From contig OX104114.1 of NCBI GenBank assembly GCA_944474755.1, positions 28,977,220 through 29,041,219 on the forward strand: a stretch of DNA of 64,000 bases, in the 5' to 3' direction. Positions 24,030 through 35,762 of this stretch are shown here, piece after piece; the first letter of the stretch is position 1; each line of letters opens with the position of its first letter. This DNA comes from Limnoperna fortunei. Taxonomy: Eukaryota; Mollusca; Bivalvia; Mytilida; Modiolidae. Position numbers and translations under genes: made by a program. The notes under the pieces are model-generated. The model worked only from the letters and a program-made list of their open reading frames with translations. It did not search any database and was not told the origin of the DNA.

Positions 24030-25340
24030 GTAGTGATTACTGTTTTTGAATCTGTAGCATCTGCTATAAATATTTTATTCATAATTTATCAATGCATTTA
24101 TTTAATTTAAAAATCTCCTGTTTAGTGTACATGTTTATTACTTGTATCATTTAAATGCATATATAAACTTCACATAAATGGACATCTTCCCTAGGGCAAT
24201 GTCAGTTAAACATGTCATGATATAGCTGGTGTACCATATCGACTTGAAATAAAACTTTTTTGTATGTTACGATGTATTCGTATTGACCAGGAACCTATAA
24301 ATCAAGAAGATCGTAAAAATAAAAAGTAATTAAAAGCATTTCTTCGTATTTTGTAATTTTTGTTTTTGTTAACGGATACAACAATCTGTTAAGGGGACTT
24401 CATTATAAGTTTAGAATATTGCCTGTTCTTAAATATCGAAAAGCAAGATTATAATATGCATGCATTAAATGGGTGAGTAAGAATAAAAATTGCTCTTTTT
24501 TATGCTCATTATTTGAGTTAGCCTATAATTGAACATTGTTGTATTATTTGATGAGATAAGTTATGAATACACTTTGACAGATAGTGCAAAAGTTTATAAA
24601 TCCAATATGACAACCCCACTTTTGCTTGTAACAATGTATGAACATGTTATTTTTTTCATTTCAGAGAAGAATTGAAATGACTCACGTCATAATTGCAGAT
24701 CAACATGCTAAGTGTAGATTCTGTAGAATATGTATTCTTGCGTTTGAGAAGTTCATTTCCTTATAAAATTGGATGGTTATTAATTTTATTCAAAGTTGTA
24801 GCGAAAAACTTGTCTGGAAGTTGAGGTGATTTGAGTTTATTAATGTTGTCACTTCTTGTTTGTGCTGCCACCTGTAGAGGGCATTTGTATTGTAACAGGT
24901 CAGCGAGACCTGTTGACAGATTTTATGTTACTCCCTGTTGAAGTGTTTGAAATGAAGAAGTATTTAGGATATGAATTGAAAATAGGTTTTGGTAAATAAA
25001 AATAAACATTAGAAAACAAAAGCAAAATAACTTCTTTGTAAAAGAAAATTCTTGAATCGAAAAAGGAAAATGACCCATTCAAAGTATTTCTTTAAGTTTG
25101 ATTGTTGTTTAAGTTTATGCTACTGTCAGGAAGTAGCAGCTATCATAGCATCCAGATTTTATCAGGAAAAAGGCCAGAGAACCGGGTGAGATACCAAACC
25201 TTGGTAGAACTAATAAATCTTACCAAATGAGGTTAGAGTTGAGCATACCTTACGTATACTCGAAGTCGGGCTCAAATCACAACCACTGTGTTTACGCACT
25301 GGTACATGTACTTAGACCACGAAGCTAGACATCAGTATTA
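24030..25340. other. AT-rich sequence, nothing recognised
   Basis: No supported gene or repeat. The 60-codon frame at 24900-25082 is phenylalanine- and serine-rich without motif. Confidence 0.5.
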
Positions 25341-25347
25341 TTCATGT

Positions 25348-25580
25348 TTATGTAACTTGAGCTCATTCCAAGAAATAAAAAAAAATATCTGACTTGATTT
25401 TCAACTCATTCATTTATATTTTCTCCGTGCATCGAGCTTGTTTGCAAATAAATAAGAAAACACATAAATTTGGAAAAAAATGGGCAAGCAATTGTGGCCA
25501 AAGTTTATTATCTACTTAATTATCTTCATCTAATATTTACAAGCAATGCAAAGGTGGGGTGCTCAGAATGGCCGTCCCAA
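25348..25580 (-). repeat. Split repeat B, distal (3' end of element)
   Basis: The block beginning cttgagctcattccaagaaa and containing tatctgacttgattttca, ttctccgtgc and aagtttattatctactta recurs at 26053-26278 at about 85% identity by eye. Confidence 0.85.
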
Positions 25581-25593
25581 CATAAAATACACA

Positions 25594-25750
25594 ACTGTAC
25601 ACATTATTATATCAAATGACCGAACCTAACAAAACTGTACACATAATAATAATAACATAACATCCAACAGTAAGCTGTACACATAATAATAATAATAATG
25701 ATAACATAACATCTAATAGAAAATTGTACACATAAAAATAATAAAATAAG
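25594..25750. repeat. Tandem tgtacacataataata repeats
   Basis: About four irregular copies of a 40-50 bp unit starting (a/g)ctgtacacataataataa, with variable TAA runs, lie between the distal B and the downstream A repeat. Confidence 0.8.
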
Positions 25751-25842
25751 AAAAACATAAAGCTTTAATAACTCTGATTGACAACTAGAAATAATACTAT
25801 TGTTGACTGCAATGGGGTGTGGAGGGGTAGTGGCGGAAATAA

Positions 25843-26052
25843 GAAACCATTTCTTTTGAAAAACAAAACGTATGATATTCGAACTAATTGTCCTGTTATA
25901 GTGGGGTTTACAAACATGCGTTCAAGGACTTAAAATCTAATTGGGGTTTACCTACATGCATTCAAGGACATTACTCAAAGGAGTACCCATAAGAAAAAAC
26001 TATTGATCGCTCATGCATAAAACAGTTTATTTTACCAAATAAACTGACATTC
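25843..26052 (-). repeat. Split repeat A, downstream copy
   Basis: Shared with 31405-31612: aattgtcctgttata, caaacatgcgtt, ggtttacctacatgc, aggacattactcaaa and actattgatcgctc, all in the same order and spacing. Confidence 0.87.
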
Positions 26053-26278
26053 ATGCAACTTGAGCTCATTCTTAGAAATAAAAAATATCTGACTTGATTT
26101 TCAATTTATTCATTTATATTTTCTCCGTGCAGCGAACTTGTTGGCAAATAAACTAGAAAACACATACATTTGGAAGAAATGGGCCACCAAATGTGACCGA
26201 AGTTTATTAGCTACTTATCTTCATGTAAAATTTTTAGCAATGAAAGGGTGGAGGCTCCATAATGGGCACAAGATAGAC
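26053..26278 (-). repeat. Split repeat B, proximal
   Basis: Second copy of the B block, directly adjoining repeat A (boundary near aaactgacattcatgcaact) and next to the coding region. Confidence 0.85.
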
Positions 26279-26644
26279 AGATCCCCCACCCGAAGCTGCA
26301 CGGATTTGTTATAAAGACACAAGAAACACCTAGCCGTCAATAAAGACGAAATTATACTCCTGGATGCTCATGCTCGCCCGAAAACACACTTGTACATGCT
26401 AAATTTTACAATTCCACACACAAATTAAAATGCAACACAAATTCTATACATAAAGAAAGATTTTTACTGATGGCTGCTCATGCTCGCCATGAAACATACA
26501 CTTAAACAATTAAAATGTCTTACATTTTGTACCTGAACTCAAATAAAAGAAAACTATAACATATATCATTTAACTTCTTATGCGTGTCATATGTTTGACA
26601 AAAATATTTAAAAACCCCAAATATCATATTGCTTAAAAATAAAC

Positions 26645-27580
26645 TCACAGAGAAGCGGATGAAAGGCGAATGTACTTTAAAAAAGCATTAGAATTCCCAC
26701 GGCCAAGTGTTCTAATTTGTACATCAGAATTATCCAACTCCATAGCATAAGAGCAGGCACCAATACGAAAGCTATGAGATTTGTACAATGCTGAACATAA
26801 TCCTAATAGAGAAAGTAAGGCATTTAAAATAGATACACACTGATCACGAGTCACTGCCGATCCATTGGGGTTTATAAACAGACTACCGGGTTTTATACCC
26901 CTAACCTGCAAATATGTACTCAAATGATTAACAGGACAGTGTGAGATTTCCAATTTTACGAACAGCAATATTAGAAATCTGACGTGGTATAGAATGTTTA
27001 ACCGAATTAAAACGCACTGTGAACCCCTCTGAGTAAAATGAATGTAAACAATGGTTTTGACTGACATTCGAGGCGTCTAGTTCATCTCACTTACTCTCAA
27101 AAATACATAAAATGCTAGCAAGAACATGACCTTGTTCATGCATTTGAAATACCATTTTGTGCACACCAAATCAAGAGCACCAATTAACTTCACAAAATAG
27201 GGAAAGTAATGGGCAACCTGTTATCCTGTGATGGATATTTCTTTTTAACACCTTTTAACAACGTTAGAATAAAGAAAGTGGAGGGTCTGTTACGTTATGC
27301 AATTTGTGAAAAAAACCTAAAGCTGAATTATATGTACTAATGGTAGAACTAGCATAACCTATTTGATGTAAATAAGCTAGATAAAACAGGCGTAGACACT
27401 GAGATATTTGTATCTTAAGCTGTTAAAAACTGTTCACAAAATGCAACAAAGTGTTTCCGTACTCTCATATATTACTGTTGTGTTCTAGTAGCTAAAGAAG
27501 AATTTACAAGTTCCTGGACAGAATCCATCAAGTGGGCAGTACTGGTAGTGGGGGTATTATTACTGGTTCTGAATCTGCCT
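26645..27580 (-). pseudogene. Tyrosine recombinase domain of the Ngaro-like element
   Basis: The catalytic part (26645-27067) is open. Its C-terminal half has the H-x-x-R motif HSFRIGACSYAM, then LGRGNSNAFLKYIR with the nucleophile tyrosine, the standard R..HxxR..Y arrangement. Upstream (about 27430-27580) a separate frame reads HLMDSVQELVNSSLATRTQQ, then a stop, then YMRVRKHFVAFCEQF, resembling the N-terminal core-binding domain. The region between is frame-broken. The family function is integration of circular cDNA. Here the gene is dead. Confidence 0.82.
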
Positions 27581-27589
27581 TTGAAACTC

Positions 27590-27993
27590 CTCTATCTGAA
27601 ATCGTGAAAGAGCATCTCTAAGTATATTCTTTTTACCAGGAATATGAACTGCTCTAAACAAAATATTAAATTTCAGAGACATGAAAACCAGTTTTCTAAT
27701 CAAAAACATGTCCCCTTTCTCCTTGCTTGTCTGTTTGTTTAAAACAAAACTACAGATTCACTGTCGCAATTAAAACACACTGCCCTGTTAGCCATTCTAT
27801 GACCCCAAATCTCAACTGCTAAAGCAATTAGGTACAATTCTTTCAGAGTAATATTGTAAATAATCTTATCTTCATTCCAAGAACCATACAAATATGAATT
27901 CTCAAATACTACCCCATAACCATAAAGTCCTGATACGTCCATAAACAATAATAGTTTATCGGACGATATCCATGTGTCATCCAAGAAAAACAA
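27590..27993 (-). pseudogene. RNase H domain of the Ngaro-like element
   Basis: Frames give LLLFMDVSGLYGYGVVF (first Asp), YGSWNED, NITLKELYLIALAVEIWG (Glu) and FNCDSESVV (third Asp). Then, after a frame change, come LRKLVF-type residues and AVHIPGKKNILRDALSRFQ. The order and the HIPG.xN..DALSR tail are typical of DIRS/Ngaro RNase H, which degrades the RNA strand during reverse transcription. Confidence 0.82.
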
Positions 27994-28099
27994 TTTGTTC
28001 CAGGCATTTTTGAATTTTATCTGCAGGTAACCTTGCTATTTTATTTACAGTGTATTTCTATACCCCAAAATATTAACACCTAAGCTGGCCCGACTATTT

Positions 28100-28830
28100 T
28101 ATTACGGGCCTTTTGTATACCAATATCAGCACATATCTCTAAACATCTGTTTAAATACAAATCACACAAGGACTCACCAAAGAGCTAAAAAAATCTTCTA
28201 AAATATTCAATAATTTCCCCTCAGCCATGATATTTTGTCCTATCCATTCGAGACCGGAGCTAAACCGTTCAAAGATTTGACAATATGACGCACAACCCAT
28301 TGCTAAACATTTGTCATAATAGAATTGGTCATTACAAATAAAACCAATTTTGATTCTCTGAATGACCCAAGGGCAAATTCCAGTAAGCCACATCTGTAAC
28401 AACCCGTTTTGCAATAACAACCCGTTGCAAAACGGGTTGTTACATACATGTACCTCTGTATAGCATTTTACAAGATAAACTGTAGAATATAAATTTTTAT
28501 ATCAGCAATTGCATCCTGAATACTAGTATACTGAACTGAAGAATAATCCGGTGGAATGAAATCATTTACAGATTAACTTTTGGGAGGGACAAAAGATGTA
28601 TCATACGAAATTTTCCAGGCCCTTTTTTGGGACACAGTCCTATTGGTGACACGAGAGATGAATAAAAGGGGGAATAGAAAATGGCCCTGCAACCCGACCT
28701 GCAGATACTTCAGCCTCAACCTTTGTTGTCACAATATGAGGCATTTCTAAAGCAGACCTTTAATGTTTACAAGTACCTGTCGTATCCACGATATTACTAA
28801 AAATTGAAAAACCTTTAGAGAACCCATTTA
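28100..28830 (-). pseudogene. Reverse transcriptase domain of the Ngaro-like element
   Basis: Pieces in order on the minus strand are KVEAEVSAGRVAGPFSIPPF, a (C)VPKKG motif, SVNDFIPPDYSSVQYTSIQD, a broken palm segment, then FICNDQFYYDKCLAMGCASY with CQIFERFSSGLEWI, and LLNILEDFF in place of the usual LDDFL. These match DIRS-type RTs, which carry LPMG and LDD-like motifs. A 50-bp hairpin (28395-28444) sits in the broken palm segment. There are several stops. Confidence 0.82.
28395..28444. repeat. Perfect 19-bp hairpin within the RT remnant
   Basis: tgtaacaacccgttttgca (28395-28413) and its exact reverse complement (28426-28444) flank ataacaacccgt, which partly repeats the arm. It looks like a local inverted duplication of RT sequence. 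Confidence 0.9.
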
Positions 28831-28889
28831 ATATATATTCTTTTACCTGAACATTTTAGCCCTCAAGATGTTCAGCTAAAACTTCCTCT

Positions 28890-29153
28890 TTAATTGGGGT
28901 TGAAAGTTCTCGGACGAAACCCACGGTGTTTGGGGCGTTGACCTACATAAAATGCTCTTGGCGGGCAAAAAGAATGTTCAGATCTGCCTCCAACTGTCGA
29001 GCCTTGACCCAGGGGCATGCGATTAGGTGGAGCCACTTTTGTTGATGATACAAAACAGCGTATGCTGGCATGAACCTTTCCACATTTATAACAATGATGG
29101 CTATATCTACCAGGGAGGGGACAATAGGTCCCCATGTGTGAAATTTGACACAA
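28890..29153 (-). pseudogene. Zinc-knuckle (Gag-like) remnant of the Ngaro-like element
   Basis: The frame contains HHCYKCGKVHASIRCF, a C-x2-C-x3-H-x4-C cluster, close to the CCHC nucleic-acid-binding knuckle of retroelement Gag proteins and one residue short in the middle spacing. A basic, proline- and glycine-rich tail follows (GQRPKHRGFRPRTFNPN). It lies directly upstream of RT, as a Gag C-terminus should. The rest of Gag (about 29.2-30.2 kb) has no recognisable frame. Confidence 0.65.
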
Positions 29154-29159
29154 TAACCC

Positions 29160-30250
29160 AAAGGAACAAGTGGCTGTTATCCGAGAGATTTGTTGTTCAT
29201 GCCTGATACACCAGTAGTAAAGCGACTTTTTTTAATCGTATACCGATCGGTCTTAATGGGCCTCGACATACAACTCTTGGTGATGGTGAGTAACTCTCCA
29301 ACTTATACTTAACTAAGATTTTGTACAGTGAAATTTATTATCATAAAACCACCAGTTCCCCCAGTTTTCTCCCTCACAACTTCCATATAGTTTAACATCC
29401 ATGGAGTATTGGTTAGATGATAATCAATATATACTAACATATACAGGAAAAACAGTCAGCCAAAGGTCAAAAGATAAGGTCGTGGTATTCTGTTCCTTAA
29501 CTGACAACACATTTTTGTCGAAAATTTTTTAAAGTACAATATTTTTTGGTTTCAACGCATTTCCAATGATTCGGGTAATAACAGACCTAATTTTACAAAG
29601 TCATTGGCCCAATTTTTTTTAAAGATTTCTGGCACAGTTGCACTAAAAGGTACAGATTGAAGTTGATACAGTCGATGGTTCCCCATTTCTGGCAAAGTAC
29701 TATTACATGTATCCATACCTTGGCCTGTTGCACCTGTAACGTTTATGACTGGGTTTGAGACGTTCGATTGTTCGTGCGACGTATTACAATTAGAAACTTT
29801 ATTTTTTAAAAGAGTTAATGCTCTTTAAGTTCATTAACCGACTGTGCCAATGTCTGCACCATACTCCAAACATAAGAGGAACTACCACTAGATGTACATG
29901 TCCTGGCACTATTTCCTGATTTTAAGTACTAGTATCAATATTCACCAAGCTGGTGTTTGCGCGAAAACATCAGCACCAATGTCATTTTCCCTTTGTTCTC
30001 TTCCGTTTAGTTGCCAGTCTGGTCAACCTTCTGTCGCTAAGGACTGGTGGCATTCTGAAACAAAGTGATCACAAACTGACTTCTATTGACCATCAACATG
30101 AATTTGAAACCTGCCAAACGTACATTTTAATGCACCTACTGTCCCAAGAACTAAATAAATAATTAATTGTTCGTGTGTGTGCTCATTGATGAATAACATA
30201 AATAAATAAAATATTACGATAAACTTGTGTAAACCTTAATCATTTACCCA
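29160..30250 (-). other. Presumed decayed Gag region
   Basis: This stretch between hydrolase and zinc knuckle lies inside the element. A minus-strand fragment YSPSPRVVCRGPLRPIGIR (about 29220-29300) looks coding, but no domain is recognised. The plus-strand frame at 29953-30162 is a shadow. Confidence 0.4.
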
Positions 30251-30254
30251 TTCC

Positions 30255-30805
30255 TTCAAATGCTTTTCAATGAACAATCAGCCCACGTATACTAGTTGCC
30301 AAACGCCAGTTCCCAATATCACTGAGATGCACCCCATCTTTACTTAGCACATTAATATTACGGACATGTTGACCTCTGTGTCTCCAAAAATGTAACAGTT
30401 CGACAGAAGGGACTGTTGTGCAAGCGTGATATTAACCTCATCTATTTTCTTGTTGTACTCATTAATTGTCAGAACCCTACTCATTAACACTCTTCGTCTA
30501 TAGAACAGCCTGCCCACCGATAATTTTTTGCAACCTAGTTCAATAACAACCTCACAGAAAAGTTTAATTGATAAGGCTACATGCGGCACCGATTTGTTAT
30601 GATCATGAATATCGTTTGAACCAATCTGAACAATTCCCAAGTGAGGCTGATACTCGTAAAGCTCAAAGAAATGTTGATAAATAGACGACACCTGACCGCC
30701 ACTAATTCCTCTAAACAAAACTTCATGCTGTGCTAATTGCATATCATATTGTGCCTCTAAATATCGGCTCAGCCTTTAAACATGTGAACTGCCAATAATA
30801 TATAT
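30255..30805 (-). pseudogene. SGNH/GDSL hydrolase-like gene in the Ngaro-like element
   Basis: Frames on the minus strand give IIGSSHV followed by a stop, then RLSRYLEAQYD (block I serine), ISGGQVSS (block II glycine), GIVQIGSNDI (block III G-x-N-D) and, after a frameshift, RNINVLSKDGVHLSDIGNWR (block V D-x-x-H), then a stop near 30258. All SGNH landmarks are present, but with one stop and one frameshift. SGNH-hydrolase frames have been described in some Ngaro elements (established knowledge, from memory). Here the gene precedes the Gag/RT region. Confidence 0.75.
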
Positions 30806-31259
30806 TCGCATACAAAAGTCGAGCAAAAATTCTAGTTAAACGATTTACCTTATAACGCTATTTATAGCACAGGTCAGATCAGTGGTCACGTACTGCTGTT
30901 GTGATCACCCGGCCGTGATGACCTGTACAGTTATATAATAACACTTGGGACACTTAAGGTTAGTTCAATTGCACAAAACCACAGTGCAGAAATCGTTTAA
31001 TATATCCTTACTATATAAAAATATTAACAGTAATAGCGATATAACCTTTCGTACACAGTTGAAGATTATGAATAAATGATTCGTCTTAAAAACCGAGATT
31101 ACGTTTGTCTGTCTCCACAAGAAACACTGCAATTAACATATCATGAAATGTAAATATGTCAAATATATGTTCCCAATGTCACAAAAATCATAGACTGTGA
31201 ATAATAACCACGAAAACTCTAGGAAATATAGCATGAAACATAACGATATGATAGCATGG

Positions 31260-31360
31260 TTACGCCAGAAAAAATAATCTAGAAGAAATACTCTGGCGAA
31301 ATACATCCAACGAAAAATACTGTAACGAAAATATATCCAAGAAAAATACTTTCACGTAAT
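31260..31360. repeat. Short irregular tandem repeats in element leader
   Basis: About three copies of a roughly 28-bp word resembling cgaaatacatccaacgaaaaatact lie between the A repeat and the hydrolase. Confidence 0.55.
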
Positions 31361-31404
31361 AAATCACAAAGCAGAACGATATGTTGTCATTATTACAACG
31401 TAAA

Positions 31405-31612
31405 ATCAAGAAACTTCAATTTCCTTTGAAAAACTAACCGTGTTATATTCGCTCTAATTGTCCTGTTATAATGGTGTTTGCAAACATGCGTTGAAGGACT
31501 TAAATTCTAATTAGGGTTTACCTACATGCTTTCCAGGACATTACTCAAATAAGGTACCCATAAGGGAAAACTATTGATCGCTCGTGCGTAAAACCAAACT
31601 GACATTTAAATA
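31405..31612 (-). repeat. Split repeat A, upstream copy (5' end of element)
   Basis: Same block as 25843-26052, with a 13-base gap near its end. The homology stops at aaactgacatt, which marks the element's 5' terminus. Confidence 0.87.
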
Positions 31613-33165
31613 TTGTATATTGTAGGCAAAAGTTGAGGCATTACACATGTTGAATTTTTGTGTACCATTCAACCCATTCTGCATTTATGAAATGTCTTTG
31701 TTTTTCTAGTACATATGTGAACATACAGACAAGATTTGATATGACATCGTTGTATTAAACACCGTATTTCAGTTTAGTAAAACAGCTGTCCTTGTAACAT
31801 TTAACAACGTCATGTACTTTTTGTGCAAATAAACGACATTCAATAAAATATAAACAAAACACTCAGGCACAAAAATTGTTATGTGGATAATTACGGGAGA
31901 AGATATGTGTCCCATCCGTGTGCTATCTCGAATTTGTCCCCATTTTGAGACAATATATCTGATAATTATTTTACATATAAACCCTGCAAATATGTTTTAC
32001 ATCAAAATATATATTAAGCTTTTGAAAAGCTCACATAATGTAGAGGAAAGACCTGACAGTTTAAGAACTGGATTATGTTTCTGATTTTGGTGAAAAGTGT
32101 AGCACTAAAAAAATTTGCCCTGTATTTGGCATAATAACAAGCAAAGATGTTATATGTACTGTGTGTAATATTATGTTCTTGCAATGTTATAGCTGTTTTA
32201 TTGCCTATATTAAAAGTGTATATTAACTCCTTTCCTCGTCCCAGAACGCATCATACTACAGTTCAGTGATGTTTGCAATAGCAAAAGAAAATACTTTCGT
32301 TTCGGGTTTTTATTTCACCAAAAACAACCACAAAACTCTGGCATGAATTATGATATACCATCGAGAATGTTTATAATATGAACGTTGTACCGGAATAAGT
32401 TTATTTTGCAGAGTTTGCTTGCTAGTTGCATTTTTCATTTGTATGATAAAATTGTGTAAAAAGAATGTCAACCAAATATAAACCTTGGTCAAATGTAATC
32501 CGGTCATACATTTTAATTTTTAACAATTTATTGTTTTCTAGACAAAATATAAAAGATTATGAAATTTAAACAATTTCTAGTTCACAGTTTATAAAATGAA
32601 AACACAATGATTGCATGCTTATGTACATTGTAAAAATTCTGTACTCCGTTTTATTTACCGTTTAATATGGGAAACAACAAGTTAATGGTACTGTCCAAAA
32701 GAATTAAAAACGGTTTGTTTCTTTTAATGTCACTATATAACTAAATCTTTCATCAATTGATTCGATTCATTTAATATCCTGTCAGTGAGCTTGAGGGATT
32801 AACTGCACAACTTGTTAAATTAACAAATAAGAAGTTTAGTGAATTTAGTGAAGTTTATTCTCATAAACCAAAATATATAGTTACAGAGAAGATAATATAC
32901 GAAAAAATGATAACAATATAAATAATATAATATAAATAAAATAAAATAATATAATATAAATTGAAAAGTGCACATGTGTGAATTAGTGAATTTCACATTT
33001 ATAACTTTAATCAATATACACAATTAGTCTAATTCTCTATTTTCTCTCTCTAATTTAAAAAAAAAAGTTACAAATCATTATATAGTGATATTCAAGTAGA
33101 TGTATGCTAACAAATTGCAAACTATAAACAATTTTAAGATCCGCTTTAACAAGAGTTTAATATTG
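31613..33165. other. AT-rich sequence, nothing recognised
   Basis: No supported gene. A low-complexity ATAATATAA stretch lies at about 32911-32960. Confidence 0.5.
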
Positions 33166-33169
33166 TTTT

Positions 33170-33235
33170 CACTGGTATTCGGGCTTTCTTCACAATAAGA
33201 ACTGGCACGTATGATATAGCTGAAAAAGTAGTGAC
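33170..33235 (+). repeat. SINE 3' fragment
   Basis: The words tcgggctttcttc, cacaataagaactggca and tatgatatagctgaaaaa match the SINE body end. Head and tail are missing. Confidence 0.5.
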
Positions 33236-35339
33236 AATAGTGTATTCTATTAACAAAGAAATAACAAACATTACTATTAAAAATTGCTTGTTAATATCAT
33301 ATTTAATCAAATATGTTTTATCTTATATTAACCATAAATTGAGATGAGAAACACAAATCCATTTAATATATTATATAAGAGCATATTGTTGTTTTTTTAA
33401 ATGATTAATAGCGGGCAGAAAAAGAGGAATACAATTAATTTTAAAGGTAGACTTCAAAATAAATTGACATCGATAACAATAAATACAATTTTTATGCAAT
33501 CTCTTAATCCCTCTATATAAAAACAGACAATCATATGACATTTATGTGACGTCACCATTACATAGAAAGACGTCGCGTAACTACTGGAATAAATCGGCAC
33601 TGTTATGTTGGGCGTTTACGCCAGGTATTACCCGAAGTATTACATGTAGTGTGAACATTATAAATAAAAAACTGAAAGACCTATTGAAATGAAAATAATA
33701 TTGTGGTAACAAAAAATTACTTGCAATTTTGCGTTTTGTTCTAAAAATAAAAGTAGCGTGACACAGTAACACTATACAGCATCATGTCAAGTTCAATTAA
33801 ATGGAATAGACCAATATATGCGTTATAAAACACAATGCAGCAAACTATAACAAGTAAACTAAAATTGGAACACTTACAAATATCCCAAATTGGAACGATA
33901 TCATACCCGCCATCATAAAACATCAAACTCTGACTGGAACGGATTCAAAAAACAAACGAATCCTTAATAATATGTTATTTTACACCAGTACACATTCTAA
34001 TCAGATACAAAATTATTTATCAATTTATGAAATTTTTGACTGATAAAATTCTGAAACAATACAAACTGTATGTCAACGTCGCTATTTTCTGTCATGGCCC
34101 TAATTTTTATTGGTCTTTTGAAAAGAGGGTTCAGTTTAAGGGTAATGAGGATTAGAATAGCAACATTTATCAAAGAGGGATAACTCTTTACAAAACGAAG
34201 TGCATTTTTCAACAGAAAAGGGAAGGGCGGAGACAGCCTGTTCAAAAATGTTTTAGTTCTGTACATGTATGACCTACATTTATATATACATCTTACCAAA
34301 ATTGTCGTATAACTTAATAGGTTAATTATTTGACTTAGTTACATTTTCTGGCGCTAAAACTACATGTATAAATAATACTGAAATAGTGTGTTCGCAAAAT
34401 TAATGAACAAGTGAAACAAAGAATTAGTACCAACAAACATTAGTAAAGGACTATATTGTCTGTGCTCGCATTTTGGCAATGCCTATACTATATTATTTGC
34501 ATAATACAATTGCTAACTATATTATTATCTTGAATTATTCAATTACCAGTATCCGTCGATAATTTTATTGATCTTTACCGGATTCTGAATTAACAACTGA
34601 TTGGGTTGATCGATGACGCTTACCAAGGTATTGACAGATTGATGTTTTTGAACGAATGTATTGTTCAACGATGCGTATTAAAAAAAGAGCTATCAAGTTG
34701 AAAAAAAACAGGTAATTCTGAATGAATCAGTTTAAAATTTAGCGAAAGTTATGAACATTTACATATATTTTAGAAATAAAGTTATTTTAACAAATTACCG
34801 ATTTCAATGTAGCATATCTTTACATCACGTTACAGACTCGCACCTGTTTTTATCTATCCGAAACTACACTTTACAAAACATTAGACTTTAAAATTGGTGT
34901 GCCGTTGGATATTTTTAAGCGAAGACATGGCATTTGGGGGAAACATTTTTTGTCACTAAAATTAACTTATAATAAATTAAGTATTTACGAAAATGCTATA
35001 ATGGAAGGCTATGTCAATAATTTAATGAAGATTGAGCTATTTAATAACTGTTTGTGACCCTAAAATACATCATTGGTAAAACGTTCTTACCGATTTACAG
35101 ATTTTATCAATCCGTTCATTATTCATCCCCCTTTAACATAGATTTTTTTATCTGCTTAGAAAAATAACAAGAAGGAGGTTTGTTTGTTTTTCTATGAAAC
35201 TCAAATAAAATGGAAATATTTTGGCTTCACGCTAATTAAGTAAACATATTGATGTCATCTCGTATTTAGTGTGAAGATGGAAGATCAAGTGTCGTGTTAA
35301 CATATTTATAGTCAAAATAGTCAATAGGATCGAACACAA
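33236..35339. other. AT-rich sequence, nothing recognised
   Basis: Several minus-strand frames of 60-100 codons (such as 33997-34299) have no recognisable motif and A/T-biased composition. I regard them as chance. Confidence 0.5.
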
Positions 35340-35507
35340 GTTATTAGAACTTATGAAGTTCTCTCCGTTCAATAATCTTAGAAACTATTACAAGAAGTCA
35401 GCAAGGAAAATACTAACAATTTTAAATACATACAGAAAATAAATGACACATAACATATACAAAACAAAACATTTACTATATAGACAATGAAGAAAAGACA
35501 AGCAAAA

Positions 35508-35762
35508 TATAGGGGTAGGATCACCATTGTTTATTGCCTCAGCACCACTTTCATGGTGGAATGTAACTGTGTACATGTACATGTCTAAAAATAATATTAT
35601 TATATTGCTCATTTCTTCAGTAAGGCTATCAGAACCAAAATGGTCTATTTCAATAGAGGGATTAGTAATTCGCATTAATGGACATACAAAATGATTTCTA
35701 ATATAAGGAGTCTTATAGGGGTAGGATCACCATTGTTTATTGCCTCAGCACCACTTTCATGG
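35508..35762. repeat. Exact 49-bp direct repeat pair
   Basis: The 49 bases from tataggggtaggatcaccat to ccactttcatgg occur at 35508-35556 and again at 35714-35762 without a difference. Unit C has no second copy. Exact identity points to a recent local duplication, or an assembly artefact. Confidence 0.9.

Larger units (their letters stand above)
25348..31612 (-). mobile_element. Ngaro-like tyrosine-recombinase retrotransposon, decayed
   Basis: Read on the minus strand, the element runs A repeat (31612-31405), internal coding region, B repeat (26278-26053), A repeat (26052-25843), tandem-repeat spacer, B repeat (25580-25348). Split direct repeats in the order A-internal-B-A-B are the hallmark of PAT/Ngaro-type elements within the DIRS order, which integrate through a tyrosine recombinase rather than an integrase. 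Internal remnants in coding order are SGNH hydrolase, CCHC-like zinc knuckle, RT, RNase H and tyrosine recombinase. Every domain has stops or frameshifts, so the element is inactive. Length is about 6.3 kb. Confidence 0.85.

Noticed and set aside
25594..25750. Possible CRISPR-like array
   Set aside because: The repeats are degenerate and low-complexity with variable TAA runs, in a eukaryotic retroelement terminus. There are no uniform spacers.
29953..30162. 69-codon plus-strand frame inside the retroelement
   Set aside because: It opposes the element's coding strand and shows no domain.
25348..31612. Reading the long repeats as LTRs of an endogenous retrovirus or Gypsy element
   Set aside because: Repeat order is A-B-A-B split, there is no integrase or protease, and the recombinase motifs are HxxR...Y. 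This fits a tyrosine-recombinase element instead.
33997..34299. 100-codon minus-strand frame
   Set aside because: A/T-driven composition, no recognisable domain, and isolated in featureless DNA.
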